NCBI GenBank assembly: GCA_910584155.1
Contig: CAJTYG010000004.1
Location: 62,001-126,000, forward strand
From: an uncultured Christensenella sp.
Lineage (GTDB): Bacteria > Bacillota > Clostridia > Christensenellales > CAG-917
Direction of reading: 5' to 3'
Length of the DNA: 64,000 bases
Position numbers and translations under genes: made by a program. This document shows positions 43,309 to 52,758 of this stretch, in pieces. Numbering within the stretch: position 1 is the stretch's first letter; each line of letters begins with the position of its first letter. Under the pieces are notes generated by a model that was not told the DNA's origin, made no database searches, and saw nothing but the letters and a program-made list of their open reading frames with translations.

Positions 43309-44607
43309 TTAGGCGGCGAGCGTCAACGTATAGGTTTCACCGTCTGCAAGGCAATATGCCTTTATGGTAAACACGCCGTCACCGTCTATTTTTAAATCTA
43401 CTATCTGGCATATGGGTATTCTGACGCCGATTTCGTCCAACCGTAAACCTATCTCAAAATAGCAACTGCATGACGAAACAAAACCGCAGCTTGTTGAGCA
43501 GCCCTCTTCGATATACTGAGTATATCTTGCGTTTTCTACCTCTTCCTTAGAGGTCTCGGGAATTTCTATGGGCAGATTTGTCGCAAACATATTTTTGTTG
43601 TCGTTTGACGCCTCAAAAAATGTGATTTGCATATCCCCGTCCGACCACGTAGCGTCAAGCAATACGTTGACGCTCAGCGGGTGCATATTTTTAAAATTCC
43701 AACGGCTGTCCTGCTTTTCGAGCTCCTTAAGGTTTAAATATGCCTGTCTTGCAAATTTGCTGTTGCCCCAATCGTAAATGTAATCCAACTGCTTTTTTAC
43801 ATAATCATATTCAGTCCTTATCTTTGCTACGTCCTTGTAGCTGTCGGGCATAAGATAGACATAGCGCATACTCGAGTGCGCTCCGCCGCAGAAAAACTCC
43901 GAGTCGGACATATGCGCCATTCTATCCAAAATCACACTGTAGGCTCTGTTATATGTGCCCACCACCGTGCAGGGAATGACTGTTGAAAACAGCACGAGCA
44001 TTATCAGCACGGGCACCAAAAACACTGTCAATATCTGCTTTTTGCCGTATTTTTTGTAATGCGGATTGTGGATAAGCTCCAAATACTTGTTGCGCTCTGC
44101 GTTGAGCGCTGCGTCGACGCTTTGAAATTCGTCCTCGCAAATGCTTCCGTCCTCAAACTTCTTGGAATTGTGATTTATTGTTATGAGAAGCATATCCGAC
44201 TTATATTGCAGCTCTCTCACGTCGTATTTGATTTGACGGGGCGACTTTGTAAAATATACCGCATAAAGCGCAAAAAGCGCTATAGAAAGCAAGCCTGCCG
44301 ATATCGCCAAGCCCAACGCTACGGGATTGTTGAAAGGCATTGCGGCGCAGCAGATGATGACGACTGCCGATATTGCGGACATTATCGAGCTTGCAAGCGC
44401 ACAGCTTGACTTTTGCAGGGATACTGCGCCCGTGATGGCGCTTGCAAGAAGCAACGCCGAGATGAGCAATGTAAATATCCCGCAGTTTATCGTAGCATAG
44501 GTGAAAAACATCGCTACCCCCGCAATAAACGTGAGCAGCCATGTCGGAAAGGACAGCGACACTGCAACTATACCGCATATACGTGCCGATTTTTCATCAT
44601 TGCGCAT
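43309..44607 (-). CDS. Multi-pass membrane protein, unknown
   Basis: A 432-residue protein with four spans in the first 130 residues, a charged cytoplasmic helix region (about 135-190), a fifth span (KQILTVFLVPVLIMLVLFSTVIPC) and a 210-residue outer domain that has a cysteine-rich knot (CSTSCGFVSSCSCYF). I do not know the family. The ATG at 44607 was chosen since GGAGGTG lies just before it; the ATG five codons earlier would put that site inside the gene. Confidence 0.75.
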   Translation of the reverse strand: MRNDEKSARICGIVAVSLSFPTWLLTFIAGVAMFFTYATINCGIFTLLISALLLASAITGAVSLQKSSCALASSIMSAISAVVIICCAAMPFNNPVALGLAISAGLLSIALFALYAVYFTKSPRQIKYDVRELQYKSDMLLITINHNSKKFEDGSICEDEFQSVDAALNAERNKYLELIHNPHYKKYGKKQILTVFLVPVLIMLVLFSTVIPCTVVGTYNRAYSVILDRMAHMSDSEFFCGGAHSSMRYVYLMPDSYKDVAKIRTEYDYVKKQLDYIYDWGNSKFARQAYLNLKELEKQDSRWNFKNMHPLSVNVLLDATWSDGDMQITFFEASNDNKNMFATNLPIEIPETSKEEVENARYTQYIEEGCSTSCGFVSSCSCYFEIGLRLDEIGVRIPICQIVDLKIDGDGVFTIKAYCLADGETYTLTLAA

Positions 44608-44811
44608 AAAACACCTCCGCATAATAAGTATATGTATAGTTTATGATAACATCAAATGGACGGCTTGGATAGAATAAATGCAAAAAAAATGCTTATATAA
44701 AGATATTTTAAGGTGCTTCGCCGACAAATATTGACGGCATGCGAAAATTTGCGCCATAAATCGCTGTCGCAAGCGCCCTGCCCCTTCATATATTAAAATG
44801 TTGGAGGCAGT

Positions 44812-46536
44812 ATGTGCGGAATCGTCGGTTACTCCGGTTATCAAAACGCTAAAAATATCGTCATAGACGGGCTTAAAACGCTTGAGTACAGAGGCTATGA
44901 CAGCGCAGGCATCGCATTTTTGGGCGATGATATTTCAATTTACAAGACCGCAGGCAGCGTGGCTAAGCTCGAAGCGCTTTTGCCGGATATATCCTTTCAC
45001 ACCGCAATAGGTCATACGAGGTGGGCGACGCACGGCAAGCCTACCGCAAAAAACGCACACCCGCACCTGTCCTTTGACGGCAATATCGCCGTCGTACATA
45101 ACGGCGTCATTGAAAACTGCGAGGAGCTGCGCAAAGAGCTTGTAGAAAAGGGAATAAGCTTTGTATCCGATACGGATACCGAGCTCATCGCACACCTGCT
45201 TGCGCTTGAAAACAACGACAATATGCTCGAGGCTATGGAACGTGTGGGCAACAGGCTTTTGGGGGCGACCACCTTTCTTGCGATAAAAAAGGGCGACGAC
45301 GCCATTTATGCAAGGCGAATGGGCGCTTCGCTTGCCATAGGCTTAGGCGACGGCGAAAGCTTTGTCGCAAGCGATACGCTTGCCATATCCAGATACACCA
45401 CAAAGACCGTCGTGATGAAGGACGGCGAATATGCGGTGCTGAGAGGCGGCAGCGCTGCGTTTTTTAAGGACGGTAAGCCCATACTCAAGCAGCCCGTGCG
45501 CATAAAGCGTATTCCCCCAAAGCCCTGCGCCTGCTATATGCGTGCCGAAATCGACGAGATATCCACCGCAATAAGCCGCACGTATGCGTCTGCAAAAAGC
45601 GTTTTGACGGACGGTCTTTTGCAAAGGATAAAAAAGGCGAAGCGGCTGTATCTTGTGGGCTGCGGCACCGCATATCACGCAGGACTTTACGGCAAATACG
45701 TTTTGGAAAGAGCTTTGAATATCCCCTGCGAGGCGGTGGCGGCAAGCGAGTTTGACAGCGTAAGATTTTTGGATAAAAACTGCTTTGTCATATTTATCAC
45801 CCAAAGCGGCGAGACTGCCGATACCCTTTGCGCACTTGACGTCTGCAAGGCAAAGGGCGCACGCACGCTTGCGATAACCAACGTCGCACACAGCAGCGTG
45901 ACATATCTTGCGGACTGCACTCTGCTCACCGAAGCGGGCGCAGAGGTCGCAGTTGCGGCGACAAAATCATACAACTGCCAGCTGCTTGCGCTGTATATGC
46001 TTGCAATGTGCGCAGAGGGCAGGGACTTCGATATTGCCGACCTCGACAGACTTGCAAACGCAATACGGCTTGTGTCCGCATACGATTTATACGAAGAACG
46101 CTTTAAGCGAGCCAAACTGTTTTTTGTGGGCAAGGGACTTGACTGCGTGACCGCAAGAGAGGCGGCGTTGAAGTTTAAAGAGATAACCTACAAGATGACG
46201 GACTCGTATTCCGCAGGCGAGCTGAAGCACGGGGCTATCGCCCTGATAGACGGCAAAAGCACGGTAGTTGTGATAGCTACGGCGCAGGCGGACAAGCACC
46301 GCATAGAGGCGACCGTGAGCGAGCTGCGCTCACGTGGGGCGTATGTTATCGCACTCTCGAGCGTGGGCGATATAGGTGCAAACAAAACGCTTTCGCTTCC
46401 CTTTGTCAAGGACGACGCACTGTACCCGCTGATCGCAATAGTGCCGCTGCAAAGCCTTGCGCTAAACGCCTCGCTGTGCTTGGGGCTTAACCCCGACAAG
46501 CCCAGAAACCTCGCCAAAAGCGTGACCGTAATATAA
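44812..46536 (+). CDS. glmS: Glucosamine-6-phosphate synthase
   Basis: Makes glucosamine-6-phosphate from fructose-6-phosphate and glutamine, the first step to peptidoglycan sugars. Cys2 is the glutaminase nucleophile (MCGIVGYSG), with the HTRWATHG and NGVIENCEELR motifs; two SIS sugar domains follow (GCGTAYHAG, TQSGETADT, and GELKHGAIALID). At 574 residues it is somewhat shorter than the common 600-609. GGAGG precedes the start. The 200-bp upstream region does not contain a glmS ribozyme core. Confidence 0.96.
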   Translation: MCGIVGYSGYQNAKNIVIDGLKTLEYRGYDSAGIAFLGDDISIYKTAGSVAKLEALLPDISFHTAIGHTRWATHGKPTAKNAHPHLSFDGNIAVVHNGVIENCEELRKELVEKGISFVSDTDTELIAHLLALENNDNMLEAMERVGNRLLGATTFLAIKKGDDAIYARRMGASLAIGLGDGESFVASDTLAISRYTTKTVVMKDGEYAVLRGGSAAFFKDGKPILKQPVRIKRIPPKPCACYMRAEIDEISTAISRTYASAKSVLTDGLLQRIKKAKRLYLVGCGTAYHAGLYGKYVLERALNIPCEAVAASEFDSVRFLDKNCFVIFITQSGETADTLCALDVCKAKGARTLAITNVAHSSVTYLADCTLLTEAGAEVAVAATKSYNCQLLALYMLAMCAEGRDFDIADLDRLANAIRLVSAYDLYEERFKRAKLFFVGKGLDCVTAREAALKFKEITYKMTDSYSAGELKHGAIALIDGKSTVVVIATAQADKHRIEATVSELRSRGAYVIALSSVGDIGANKTLSLPFVKDDALYPLIAIVPLQSLALNASLCLGLNPDKPRNLAKSVTVI

Positions 46537-46558
46537 TATAAAATACGTAAAATAGCAC

Positions 46559-46583
46559 AAACGGCATTTTAAATGCCGTTTTT
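46559..46583. terminator. Terminator after glmS
   Basis: AACGGCATTT pairs with AAATGCCGTT, followed by TTT. Confidence 0.82.
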
Positions 46584-46687
46584 ATATGTTTTAAATTCTG
46601 TTTATGCAACAATATACGTTTTAAAAATTGCGATTGCTAACAGCGTGCGCAGGTGATATAATATATAAAAAGGTTTGGGATACGCAT

Positions 46688-47869
46688 ATGTTCAACGACG
46701 AAATGCTAAGTTTAGGCTGCAAACGCTCCGCAATAAGAGAGCTGTTTGAATTCGGCAAGCAGCGTGCCGCAGAGGTGGGCGCAGATAAGGTTTATGATTT
46801 TTCACTGGGCAACCCGAGCGTGCCTGCGCCTGCTGAGGTGAAGGAAGCTATGCTTGAGCTGATAAATACGCTTGACGACAAAACTCTGCACGGCTACACC
46901 TCGGCGCAAGGCGACTTATCTGTACGCACCGCCGTAGCAGACAGCTTAAACAAAAAATACGGCGTTTCATTCGGCGCAGACGACATATATATGACCTGCG
47001 GCGCAGCGGCGGGGCTTGCAATAACTCTGCGTGCGCTTTGCATTGAGGGCGACGAGGTGGTTTTGCTTGCGCCCTACTTCCCCGAATACGGCGTGTTTGT
47101 AAAAGCCGCAGGCGCAACGCCCGTCACGGTTAAATTTGACGGCGATTTTCAAATCGATTTTGCCTCGCTCGAAAAGGCGCTGAGCCCCAAAACCAAGGCG
47201 ATAATAGTCAACTCGCCAAACAATCCCTGCGGCGTGATATACTCTGAAAAAACGCTGAAAAAGCTTGGCGAAATGCTGACCGAGCGTGCGAAGCTTTACG
47301 GACACCCGCTTTTTATCATTGCCGACGAGCCGTACAGAGAGCTTGTCTATGACGGCGAAAACGTGCCGTTTATCCCTACGGTATACAGTGACACGGTGGT
47401 GTGCTACAGCTTTTCCAAATCGCTGTCGTTGCCGGGCGAGCGCATAGGCTATATTGCGGTCAACCCTGCGTGCAACGGCGCACGGGAGCTGTATTTTGCA
47501 ATTCTCGGCGCAGGACGTGCTTTGGGATACGTGTGCGCTCCGTCGCTGTTTCAGCGAGTTGCGGCAAAGTGCCTTAACGCCCGTCCCGATTTAAAGGCAT
47601 ACGATGAAAACCGCACCCTGCTTTACACTTCGCTTTGCAAAATAGGCTTCGAGTGCGTGCACCCGAAGGGCGCCTTTTATCTGTTTGTAAAAGCGCCGAA
47701 CGGCGACGCCGCCGCATTTTCGGAAGCGGCAAAGAAGCACGGACTTCTCATTGTATCGGGCAACGATTTTGCAGCCCCCGAGTGGGTGCGCATTGCCTAC
47801 TGCGTGAGCAAGGATACGATAATAAAATCGCTGCCGTCCTTTGAAAAGCTGTATAGCGAATTTGTTTAG
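46688..47869 (+). CDS. PLP-dependent class I aminotransferase
   Basis: A 393-residue fold type I aminotransferase, aspartate aminotransferase-like. Active-site parts are NSPNNPCG, ADEPYRELVYDG and the PLP lysine in SFSKSLSLPGERIGY. The conserved arginine for the alpha-carboxylate is in WVRIAYC near the end. The amino donor cannot be told from sequence; aspartate or an aromatic or branched acid is possible. The start at 46688 (MFNDEMLSLG) matches related enzymes. Confidence 0.92.
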   Translation: MFNDEMLSLGCKRSAIRELFEFGKQRAAEVGADKVYDFSLGNPSVPAPAEVKEAMLELINTLDDKTLHGYTSAQGDLSVRTAVADSLNKKYGVSFGADDIYMTCGAAAGLAITLRALCIEGDEVVLLAPYFPEYGVFVKAAGATPVTVKFDGDFQIDFASLEKALSPKTKAIIVNSPNNPCGVIYSEKTLKKLGEMLTERAKLYGHPLFIIADEPYRELVYDGENVPFIPTVYSDTVVCYSFSKSLSLPGERIGYIAVNPACNGARELYFAILGAGRALGYVCAPSLFQRVAAKCLNARPDLKAYDENRTLLYTSLCKIGFECVHPKGAFYLFVKAPNGDAAAFSEAAKKHGLLIVSGNDFAAPEWVRIAYCVSKDTIIKSLPSFEKLYSEFV

Positions 47870-47976
47870 CGGTGAATGACGCTTAGGCGCATACCTACGA
47901 GCTTGCCTCCGACGGTGACGACCTGCATACTGCTTACGGTGTTTTCGTTGCTGATCCTTGACATAGATACCTTCAT
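47866..47976 (-). CDS. Possible 36-residue protein, antisense to the aminotransferase 3' end
   Basis: A short frame (MKVSMSRISNENTVSSMQVV... ending LSVIHR) with an excellent AGAGGT ribosome site 6 nt before its ATG and codon choice like the rest of the chromosome. It overlaps the aminotransferase stop by four bases. No promoter is obvious and it lies before a plus-strand terminator, so it may be chance. I do not recognise it. Confidence 0.35.
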   Translation of the reverse strand: MKVSMSRISNENTVSSMQVVTVGGKLVGMRLSVIHR

Positions 47977-48001
47977 AACTTACCTCTTTTTGAGTTTATT
48001 C

Positions 48002-48037
48002 ACGCCGTCCGCAAATATGCGGAGGGCGTTTTATTTT
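48002..48037 (+). terminator. Terminator after the aminotransferase gene
   Basis: TCCGCA/TGCGGA with outer ACGCC/GGCGT arms, then TTTTATTTT. Confidence 0.82.
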
Positions 48038-48051
48038 GCGGTGAAATTCTA

Positions 48052-48080
48052 TTTACAAACGTCCCCTGCACGTATATAAT
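48052..48080 (+). promoter_or_regulatory. Promoter of the WYL regulator
   Basis: -35 TTTACA (48052-48057), 17 nt, -10 TATAAT (48075-48080). Confidence 0.8.
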
Positions 48081-48090
48081 AGGATATACG

Positions 48091-48110
48091 ATGTACCGAA
48101 AACGGTACAT
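48091..48110 (+). promoter_or_regulatory. Palindromic operator at the WYL start point
   Basis: ATGTACCG-AAAA-CGGTACAT: perfect 8-bp arms with a 4-bp centre, placed just past the predicted start of transcription. Its position fits repression, most likely by the WYL protein itself. Confidence 0.7.
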
Positions 48111-48154
48111 AAAACGGCTTATAATCAAGGCATAAAACAAAGGAGCATATAGCT

Positions 48155-49144
48155 ATGGCAGTTGAGGCAAAGAAGACGCTTATTATGAGGATATTTCAGA
48201 TACTCGAGCGATACTCCGACGAGGACCACCCGCTAACGCAGCAGGACATCATCGATATCCTTGACAGGGACTACGACGTAGAGTGCGAGCGCAAGGCGGT
48301 CGGGCGCAACATATCCTGCTTAAAGGAAATGGGATATGACATCGTAAGCGACGCAAAGGGCGCATATCTTGCCTCACGTCACTTTGAAAATGCGGAGCTG
48401 AGATTGCTGATAGACAGCGTGCTGAGCTCACGGCACATAAATTCCACGCACTCGAAGCAGCTTATTGACAAGCTTATCGAGCTTGGCGGGCGCAATTTCA
48501 AAAGCCACGTGAAGCACGTCTATTCTGTAAAGGAATGGGAAAAATCGCAAAATAAGGACTTCTTTTTGAACATCGAGATAGTTGACGAGGCTATCGAGCA
48601 GGGCAAAAAGATAAAATTTGAATACAACCGCACGGGCATTGACGGCAAGCTGCACATGACGGACGTGCATATCGGCTCGCCCTATCAGATGCTTTTGCAC
48701 AATCAGCGATACTATCTGATGATAAAGGACGACAAGTACGACACTGTAAGCTACGACAGGCTTGACAAGATAACAAATATGCAGATAACGGACGAGGACG
48801 CTCTGCCGCTTAAGGAAATGGACGGCTTCAGACACGGCATAGACTACAAGAGTATTGCCACAGGTATGCCCTATATGTTCAGCGACAAGCCGCAGACAAT
48901 CGTACTGAAGTGCAAAAGCTTTATGATGGACGAGCTGTCCGACTGGTTCGGTACGGCTTTCAGCGCAACACCTGCCGAGGACGGATACTTTGTCGCAACC
49001 GTGAAGGCAAGCAAACAGGCTATGCTGTATTGGGTGTTGCAATACAACAGCAACGTCGAGGTTTTGCGCCCCGAAGCGCTCAGAGAGGAAGTCATAGGCA
49101 GGCTTAGGGATACGCTCGCACTGTACGAAAAACCCGCAGAATGA
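48155..49144 (+). CDS. WYL-domain transcription regulator
   Basis: A 329-residue protein with an N-terminal winged helix-turn-helix (LTQQDIIDILDRDYDVECERKAV, 27-50), a middle WYL domain (about 140-225, with KIKFEYNR and RYYLMIK) and a WCX-type C-terminal part (IVLKCKSFMMDELSDWFG). WYL domains are thought to sense ligands such as nucleotides or nucleic acids. AAAGGAG precedes the start. It has its own promoter with a perfect palindrome, pointing to autoregulation; the next gene, a ClC transporter, has a separate promoter. Confidence 0.93.
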   Translation: MAVEAKKTLIMRIFQILERYSDEDHPLTQQDIIDILDRDYDVECERKAVGRNISCLKEMGYDIVSDAKGAYLASRHFENAELRLLIDSVLSSRHINSTHSKQLIDKLIELGGRNFKSHVKHVYSVKEWEKSQNKDFFLNIEIVDEAIEQGKKIKFEYNRTGIDGKLHMTDVHIGSPYQMLLHNQRYYLMIKDDKYDTVSYDRLDKITNMQITDEDALPLKEMDGFRHGIDYKSIATGMPYMFSDKPQTIVLKCKSFMMDELSDWFGTAFSATPAEDGYFVATVKASKQAMLYWVLQYNSNVEVLRPEALREEVIGRLRDTLALYEKPAE

Positions 49145-49209
49145 CGGGACAGTAATTGTAAATATATCGGATAAGGTATACTTAAATATCCGCAAACGCC
49201 GTATTTTAG

Positions 49210-49238
49210 TTGCCTTTTTTCACTTTGGCGGCTATAAT
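49210..49238 (+). promoter_or_regulatory. Promoter of the ClC gene
   Basis: -35 TTGCCT (49210-49215), 17 nt, -10 TATAAT (49233-49238). An alternating purine-pyrimidine stretch (GCATGCGTGCGTGCGCAC) follows in the leader. Confidence 0.78.
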
Positions 49239-49289
49239 ACAATACCTGATTTAAATACGCATGCGTGCGTGCGCACAAGGTGTTATCAG

Positions 49290-50939
49290 ATGACAACAAA
49301 ACTGGGATACAGCTTTTATCGCAAGGGCTTGCAGCTTATGGGCGTGGGCATTTGCACGGGACTTCTTGTCGGCGTGCTGGTGACCTTTTACAATATTGCG
49401 GCGGATTTTATCACGCAATATTCCAAAAATCTGTATCTCGGCATAAGAGAAAACCCCGCATTTGTGCCCCTGCTGTTTGTCGTGCTTGCGCTGTCCGCAT
49501 TTGCAATAGGCACGCTTATCTACTTTGTGCCTATGATAAGAGGCAGCGGTATTCCGCAGACGGAGGGCGCATCGAGAGGGCTGCTGACTATGAAATGGTA
49601 TCAGGTTCTGCCCGCTATGGCTGCGGCAAGCCTGTACTGTATGTTCTGCGGTCTCAGCGCAGGGGCGGAAGGTCCGAGTATGTTTATCGGCGGCGCCTGC
49701 GGCGACGGCGTGAGCCATCTTCTCGGCGGCTCAAGCATGGAAAGACGCTATCAGATTACGGGCGGCGCCTGCGCAGGACTTGCGGTCGCATTCAACGCCC
49801 CTTTGACAGGCATTATCTTTGCGTTTGAGGAAGCGCACAGGCGTTTCACCCCGTCCATATTTATCTGCGCATTTTCGTCCGTGCTTACGGCGCTTATCAC
49901 AAGAAACGTGCTGTTTGGCTTAATGGGCAAAGCCGTCACGAGCGCATTTGAGGCATTCACATTTTCCGCTATGCCCATAAAGAGCTATCTGTACGTTGCG
50001 TTTGCGGCGGTGATAAGCGGTCTGTTTGGCATAGGTTTTTACAAGCTCGGCTTTTTGATGCGCAAGCTTTTTTCAAAGATAACTGCGCTTAAAGGCACTG
50101 TGCGTATGCTCATTCCGTTTTTGTTTGCAGGCGTTGTCGGGCTTATGACAATATACGCTATGGGCGGAGGACACGCACTTATCGAGGCGGTGGGCACCCA
50201 CGGCGGCACAATGGAAATGACTGTGACAAGCGTGTTTTCGTCGCCTATTGTCGTCACGCTTATAGTGATACTCATACTTCGCCTGCTATCCACTGCGATG
50301 AATCTCGGCGCAGGCGTGCCGAGCGGCATATTTATCCCTATGCTTGCGCTGGGCGCATGTTTGGGCGCACTCATCTCAAAGCTTTGCGGTCTGATGGGAA
50401 TGGACGTGATATATTCCGACTGCATTGTGATGATTTGTATGGCTACGTTTTTCACCGCAGTCGTCAAGGCGCCGCTGACGTCGATAATTATGGTCGTGGA
50501 GCTCACATGGCAGTTTACACTGCTTATCCCCGTGATACTGGGCGTGTCCATAGGCTATATGATAAGCGAAATTTTCAGGCTCAAGCCCCTTTACGATGCT
50601 ATGCTGGAAAGCTTTATGGACGAGCACGACGTCAAGCTGCAACGCTACTCGTATGTGACCACCGTTGAGGCAAACTCCATTGCAAACGGACAGGCAATAC
50701 GTGACCTGCTGTGGCCGGGCAATCTGCTTATCCGCTCAATAAAGAGAGACGGGGCCTCAATCGTGCCGTCGTCGGACACCGTGCTGCTTGCGGGCGACGA
50801 AATCACGGCTCAAGCGGAAACCACAAGCCTCGAGATTTTGCAAAGCGGAGTGGACGAAATAGTAAAGCCCCGCATAAACACACTGTATATAAAAATCAAA
50901 AAGCTTTTTTCAAAAAAGAAAAAAGATGATAAAGAATAA
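49290..50939 (+). CDS. ClC chloride channel/antiporter with TrkA-C domain
   Basis: A 549-residue ClC protein. Selectivity-filter motifs are GSGIPQTEG, GAEGPSMFIGG (with the gating glutamate, the usual Lys/Arg before it replaced by Ala) and GAGVPSGIFIPMLALG. Keeping the gating glutamate favours proton-coupled exchange. The last 90 residues form a TrkA-C/RCK-C ligand-binding domain (IVPSSDTVLLAGDEITAQA) and a Lys-rich tail. The start at 49290 follows AAGGTG; an upstream in-frame ATG lies in the alternating repeat. Confidence 0.94.
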   Translation: MTTKLGYSFYRKGLQLMGVGICTGLLVGVLVTFYNIAADFITQYSKNLYLGIRENPAFVPLLFVVLALSAFAIGTLIYFVPMIRGSGIPQTEGASRGLLTMKWYQVLPAMAAASLYCMFCGLSAGAEGPSMFIGGACGDGVSHLLGGSSMERRYQITGGACAGLAVAFNAPLTGIIFAFEEAHRRFTPSIFICAFSSVLTALITRNVLFGLMGKAVTSAFEAFTFSAMPIKSYLYVAFAAVISGLFGIGFYKLGFLMRKLFSKITALKGTVRMLIPFLFAGVVGLMTIYAMGGGHALIEAVGTHGGTMEMTVTSVFSSPIVVTLIVILILRLLSTAMNLGAGVPSGIFIPMLALGACLGALISKLCGLMGMDVIYSDCIVMICMATFFTAVVKAPLTSIIMVVELTWQFTLLIPVILGVSIGYMISEIFRLKPLYDAMLESFMDEHDVKLQRYSYVTTVEANSIANGQAIRDLLWPGNLLIRSIKRDGASIVPSSDTVLLAGDEITAQAETTSLEILQSGVDEIVKPRINTLYIKIKKLFSKKKKDDKE

Positions 50940-51039
50940 ACTATCAGAGATGATTTGTCCAACCTTTCGGGGGCGTAGCACCAATACGTTAAATACTGCA
51001 ACTACCTTTTTCCATTTCAACAGTTTGCGAGCATAATGG

Positions 51040-51068
51040 TTGTAGCATTGTTGCAAACGCACTGTAAT
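51040..51068 (+). promoter_or_regulatory. Possible promoter of the second ligase-like gene
   Basis: -35 TTGTAG (51040-51045), 17 nt, -10 TGTAAT (51063-51068). Weak match. Confidence 0.4.
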
Positions 51069-51146
51069 AAAAACCGACCGTCGGCAAACGGATACTGTAA
51101 ACTCAGCCGTATCCGCCGCCCGATAGGTATGACAGCAAGGAGAGCC

Positions 51147-52655
51147 ATGAAAACAGCCGCATTGTTGCCAAATCTTAGGACAGGCTATACAAAATACGAA
51201 AATTTCATACGCAAGTTCGTCTACACCGACTATTATCTTATACTCCTATCCATCGTCACCTATATCGGATGGGTGAGCAAATGCACGCCTTTCGGCATGG
51301 CGGCGGTCGTACTGCTTGCATGCGCAGTGCTTTTGGGTTCGGACGACATACTGCCGCTTAGCATCAATATGTTTGGTGCGATGTTGATAATATGGTCGGA
51401 AAAGCCTTCCGATTTTTTGTATATGTGGCCGATATTCATTCCGCTTATACTCTGCATTATAGTGTTCATCGTCAAAAACTGCCGCCACAGATTCCGCATA
51501 GGCAAAATGCTCTTTCCGCAGATAGCGGTATCCGTTGCGCTGTTGCTGGGCGGTGCGGGAGTTGCAAGCTCACAGGACTACCTGCGAGGGCTTCCGAACG
51601 TTCTGCTTTTAGGTATAGGCGTGCTTGCCGTGTATATATTTTACGACCATTTTCTAAAGCGGGACAGCAAACGGGACTATGCTCTCTATTTTTCACGGGT
51701 ATTGATGTATATAGGCGTCGTCATCTGCCTCGAGCTAATCACCGAAATAATCCGCAGCGACATTTCTATGTCGCAATGGGACACCGTCTATTGGGACACA
51801 GGCTGGGGCAACCGCAACAATATAGCGACGTTTCTGATAATCACGGCGGGAATGACGCTCTACCTCTCCACACGCTACAGACACGGTTGGATATACCTCG
51901 CCATAGGACTTGCGCAGTATTTTTGTATCATCATGACTTTCAGCCGTGGCGGAATAATATTCGGCATGATAAGCGGAGCTTTTGCACTTGCGTTCACCAT
52001 AGTAAAAGCAAAAAACAGAAAACGTCAGCTCGTCTACACCGCCGTTATATTAAGTATAGCACTTTTGCTGTATCTTATATTTATGGACAAAATAAACGGC
52101 ATGATAGCCGCCCTTATAAACCGTGGCATGGGGTCGTCGGGCAGAACGGATCTTTACAAAGAAGCGTGGTCGCTCTTCAAAGCGCACCCGTTCTTAGGCG
52201 TAGGTATAGGCTACGTGGGCATTTACGAGGGAATTCTTTTTGACCTTGATGCAATAGGTTTCTACTGGTTTCACTCAACCCTCTTTCAGGTGATTGCAAG
52301 CGCAGGCATAGTCGGCATCATCGCCTATCTTTATTATTACTGCGCACGGCTGTACGTGCTATTTAAAAACATCAAAAATTCCTTCAACCTTTTCATTCTT
52401 GCCATATGGATAGGCTTTGAGGGCTACTCCATGATAGATACGGGCACCTTTGTCCCTTACCCCAATATGATGCTCATTATCGTTATGACGCTTATTCTCG
52501 AGCTCAATATGACGGGCGGCAAGCAATCGGAAGACTACGTTACCGCCTACAACAGCACTACACGTCGGGGCAAAGCCATATCTTTAGCGCACGAGCTTGA
52601 CTCTATGTGCGGAAGCGAATATAAGCGAGAATACGAAAACGTATCCGATAGGTAA
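51147..52655 (+). CDS. O-antigen ligase/polymerase-like membrane protein
   Basis: A 502-residue protein with about 12 spans, clearly related to the one at 39995-41686: both share a WFHST or WYHST segment, the preceding GVGxGY/GAGWDY motif, the SSGRxD turn and a similar length. This copy lacks the 29-residue tail repeats. AAGGAG precedes the ATG at 51147; upstream in-frame starts were rejected. It probably handles a surface glycan, but no glycan-synthesis genes surround it, so the substrate is unknown. Confidence 0.85.
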   Translation: MKTAALLPNLRTGYTKYENFIRKFVYTDYYLILLSIVTYIGWVSKCTPFGMAAVVLLACAVLLGSDDILPLSINMFGAMLIIWSEKPSDFLYMWPIFIPLILCIIVFIVKNCRHRFRIGKMLFPQIAVSVALLLGGAGVASSQDYLRGLPNVLLLGIGVLAVYIFYDHFLKRDSKRDYALYFSRVLMYIGVVICLELITEIIRSDISMSQWDTVYWDTGWGNRNNIATFLIITAGMTLYLSTRYRHGWIYLAIGLAQYFCIIMTFSRGGIIFGMISGAFALAFTIVKAKNRKRQLVYTAVILSIALLLYLIFMDKINGMIAALINRGMGSSGRTDLYKEAWSLFKAHPFLGVGIGYVGIYEGILFDLDAIGFYWFHSTLFQVIASAGIVGIIAYLYYYCARLYVLFKNIKNSFNLFILAIWIGFEGYSMIDTGTFVPYPNMMLIIVMTLILELNMTGGKQSEDYVTAYNSTTRRGKAISLAHELDSMCGSEYKREYENVSDR

Positions 52656-52715
52656 ATTGGCGCTCAGCGTCCGCCATACGCACGGCGCTTGAAAGCAAAT
52701 TCGCAAAATATATGA

Positions 52716-52747
52716 AAAGCGCTCGCAGATTGCGAGCGCTTTGCTTT
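52716..52747. terminator. Bidirectional terminator
   Basis: AAAGCGCTCGCA and TGCGAGCGCTTT, perfect 12-bp stem with a GAT loop, between converging genes. Confidence 0.9.
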
Positions 52748-52758
52748 AATGTCTACTA

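Noticed and set aside
44620..44811. A glmS ribozyme before glmS
   Set aside because: An AGCGCC word is present near 44771, but fewer than 50 nt remain before the start codon and no conserved core follows; too short for the ribozyme.
47876..48079. A 67-residue plus-strand frame after the aminotransferase gene
   Set aside because: It runs through the terminator and promoter of neighbours and has no ribosome site.
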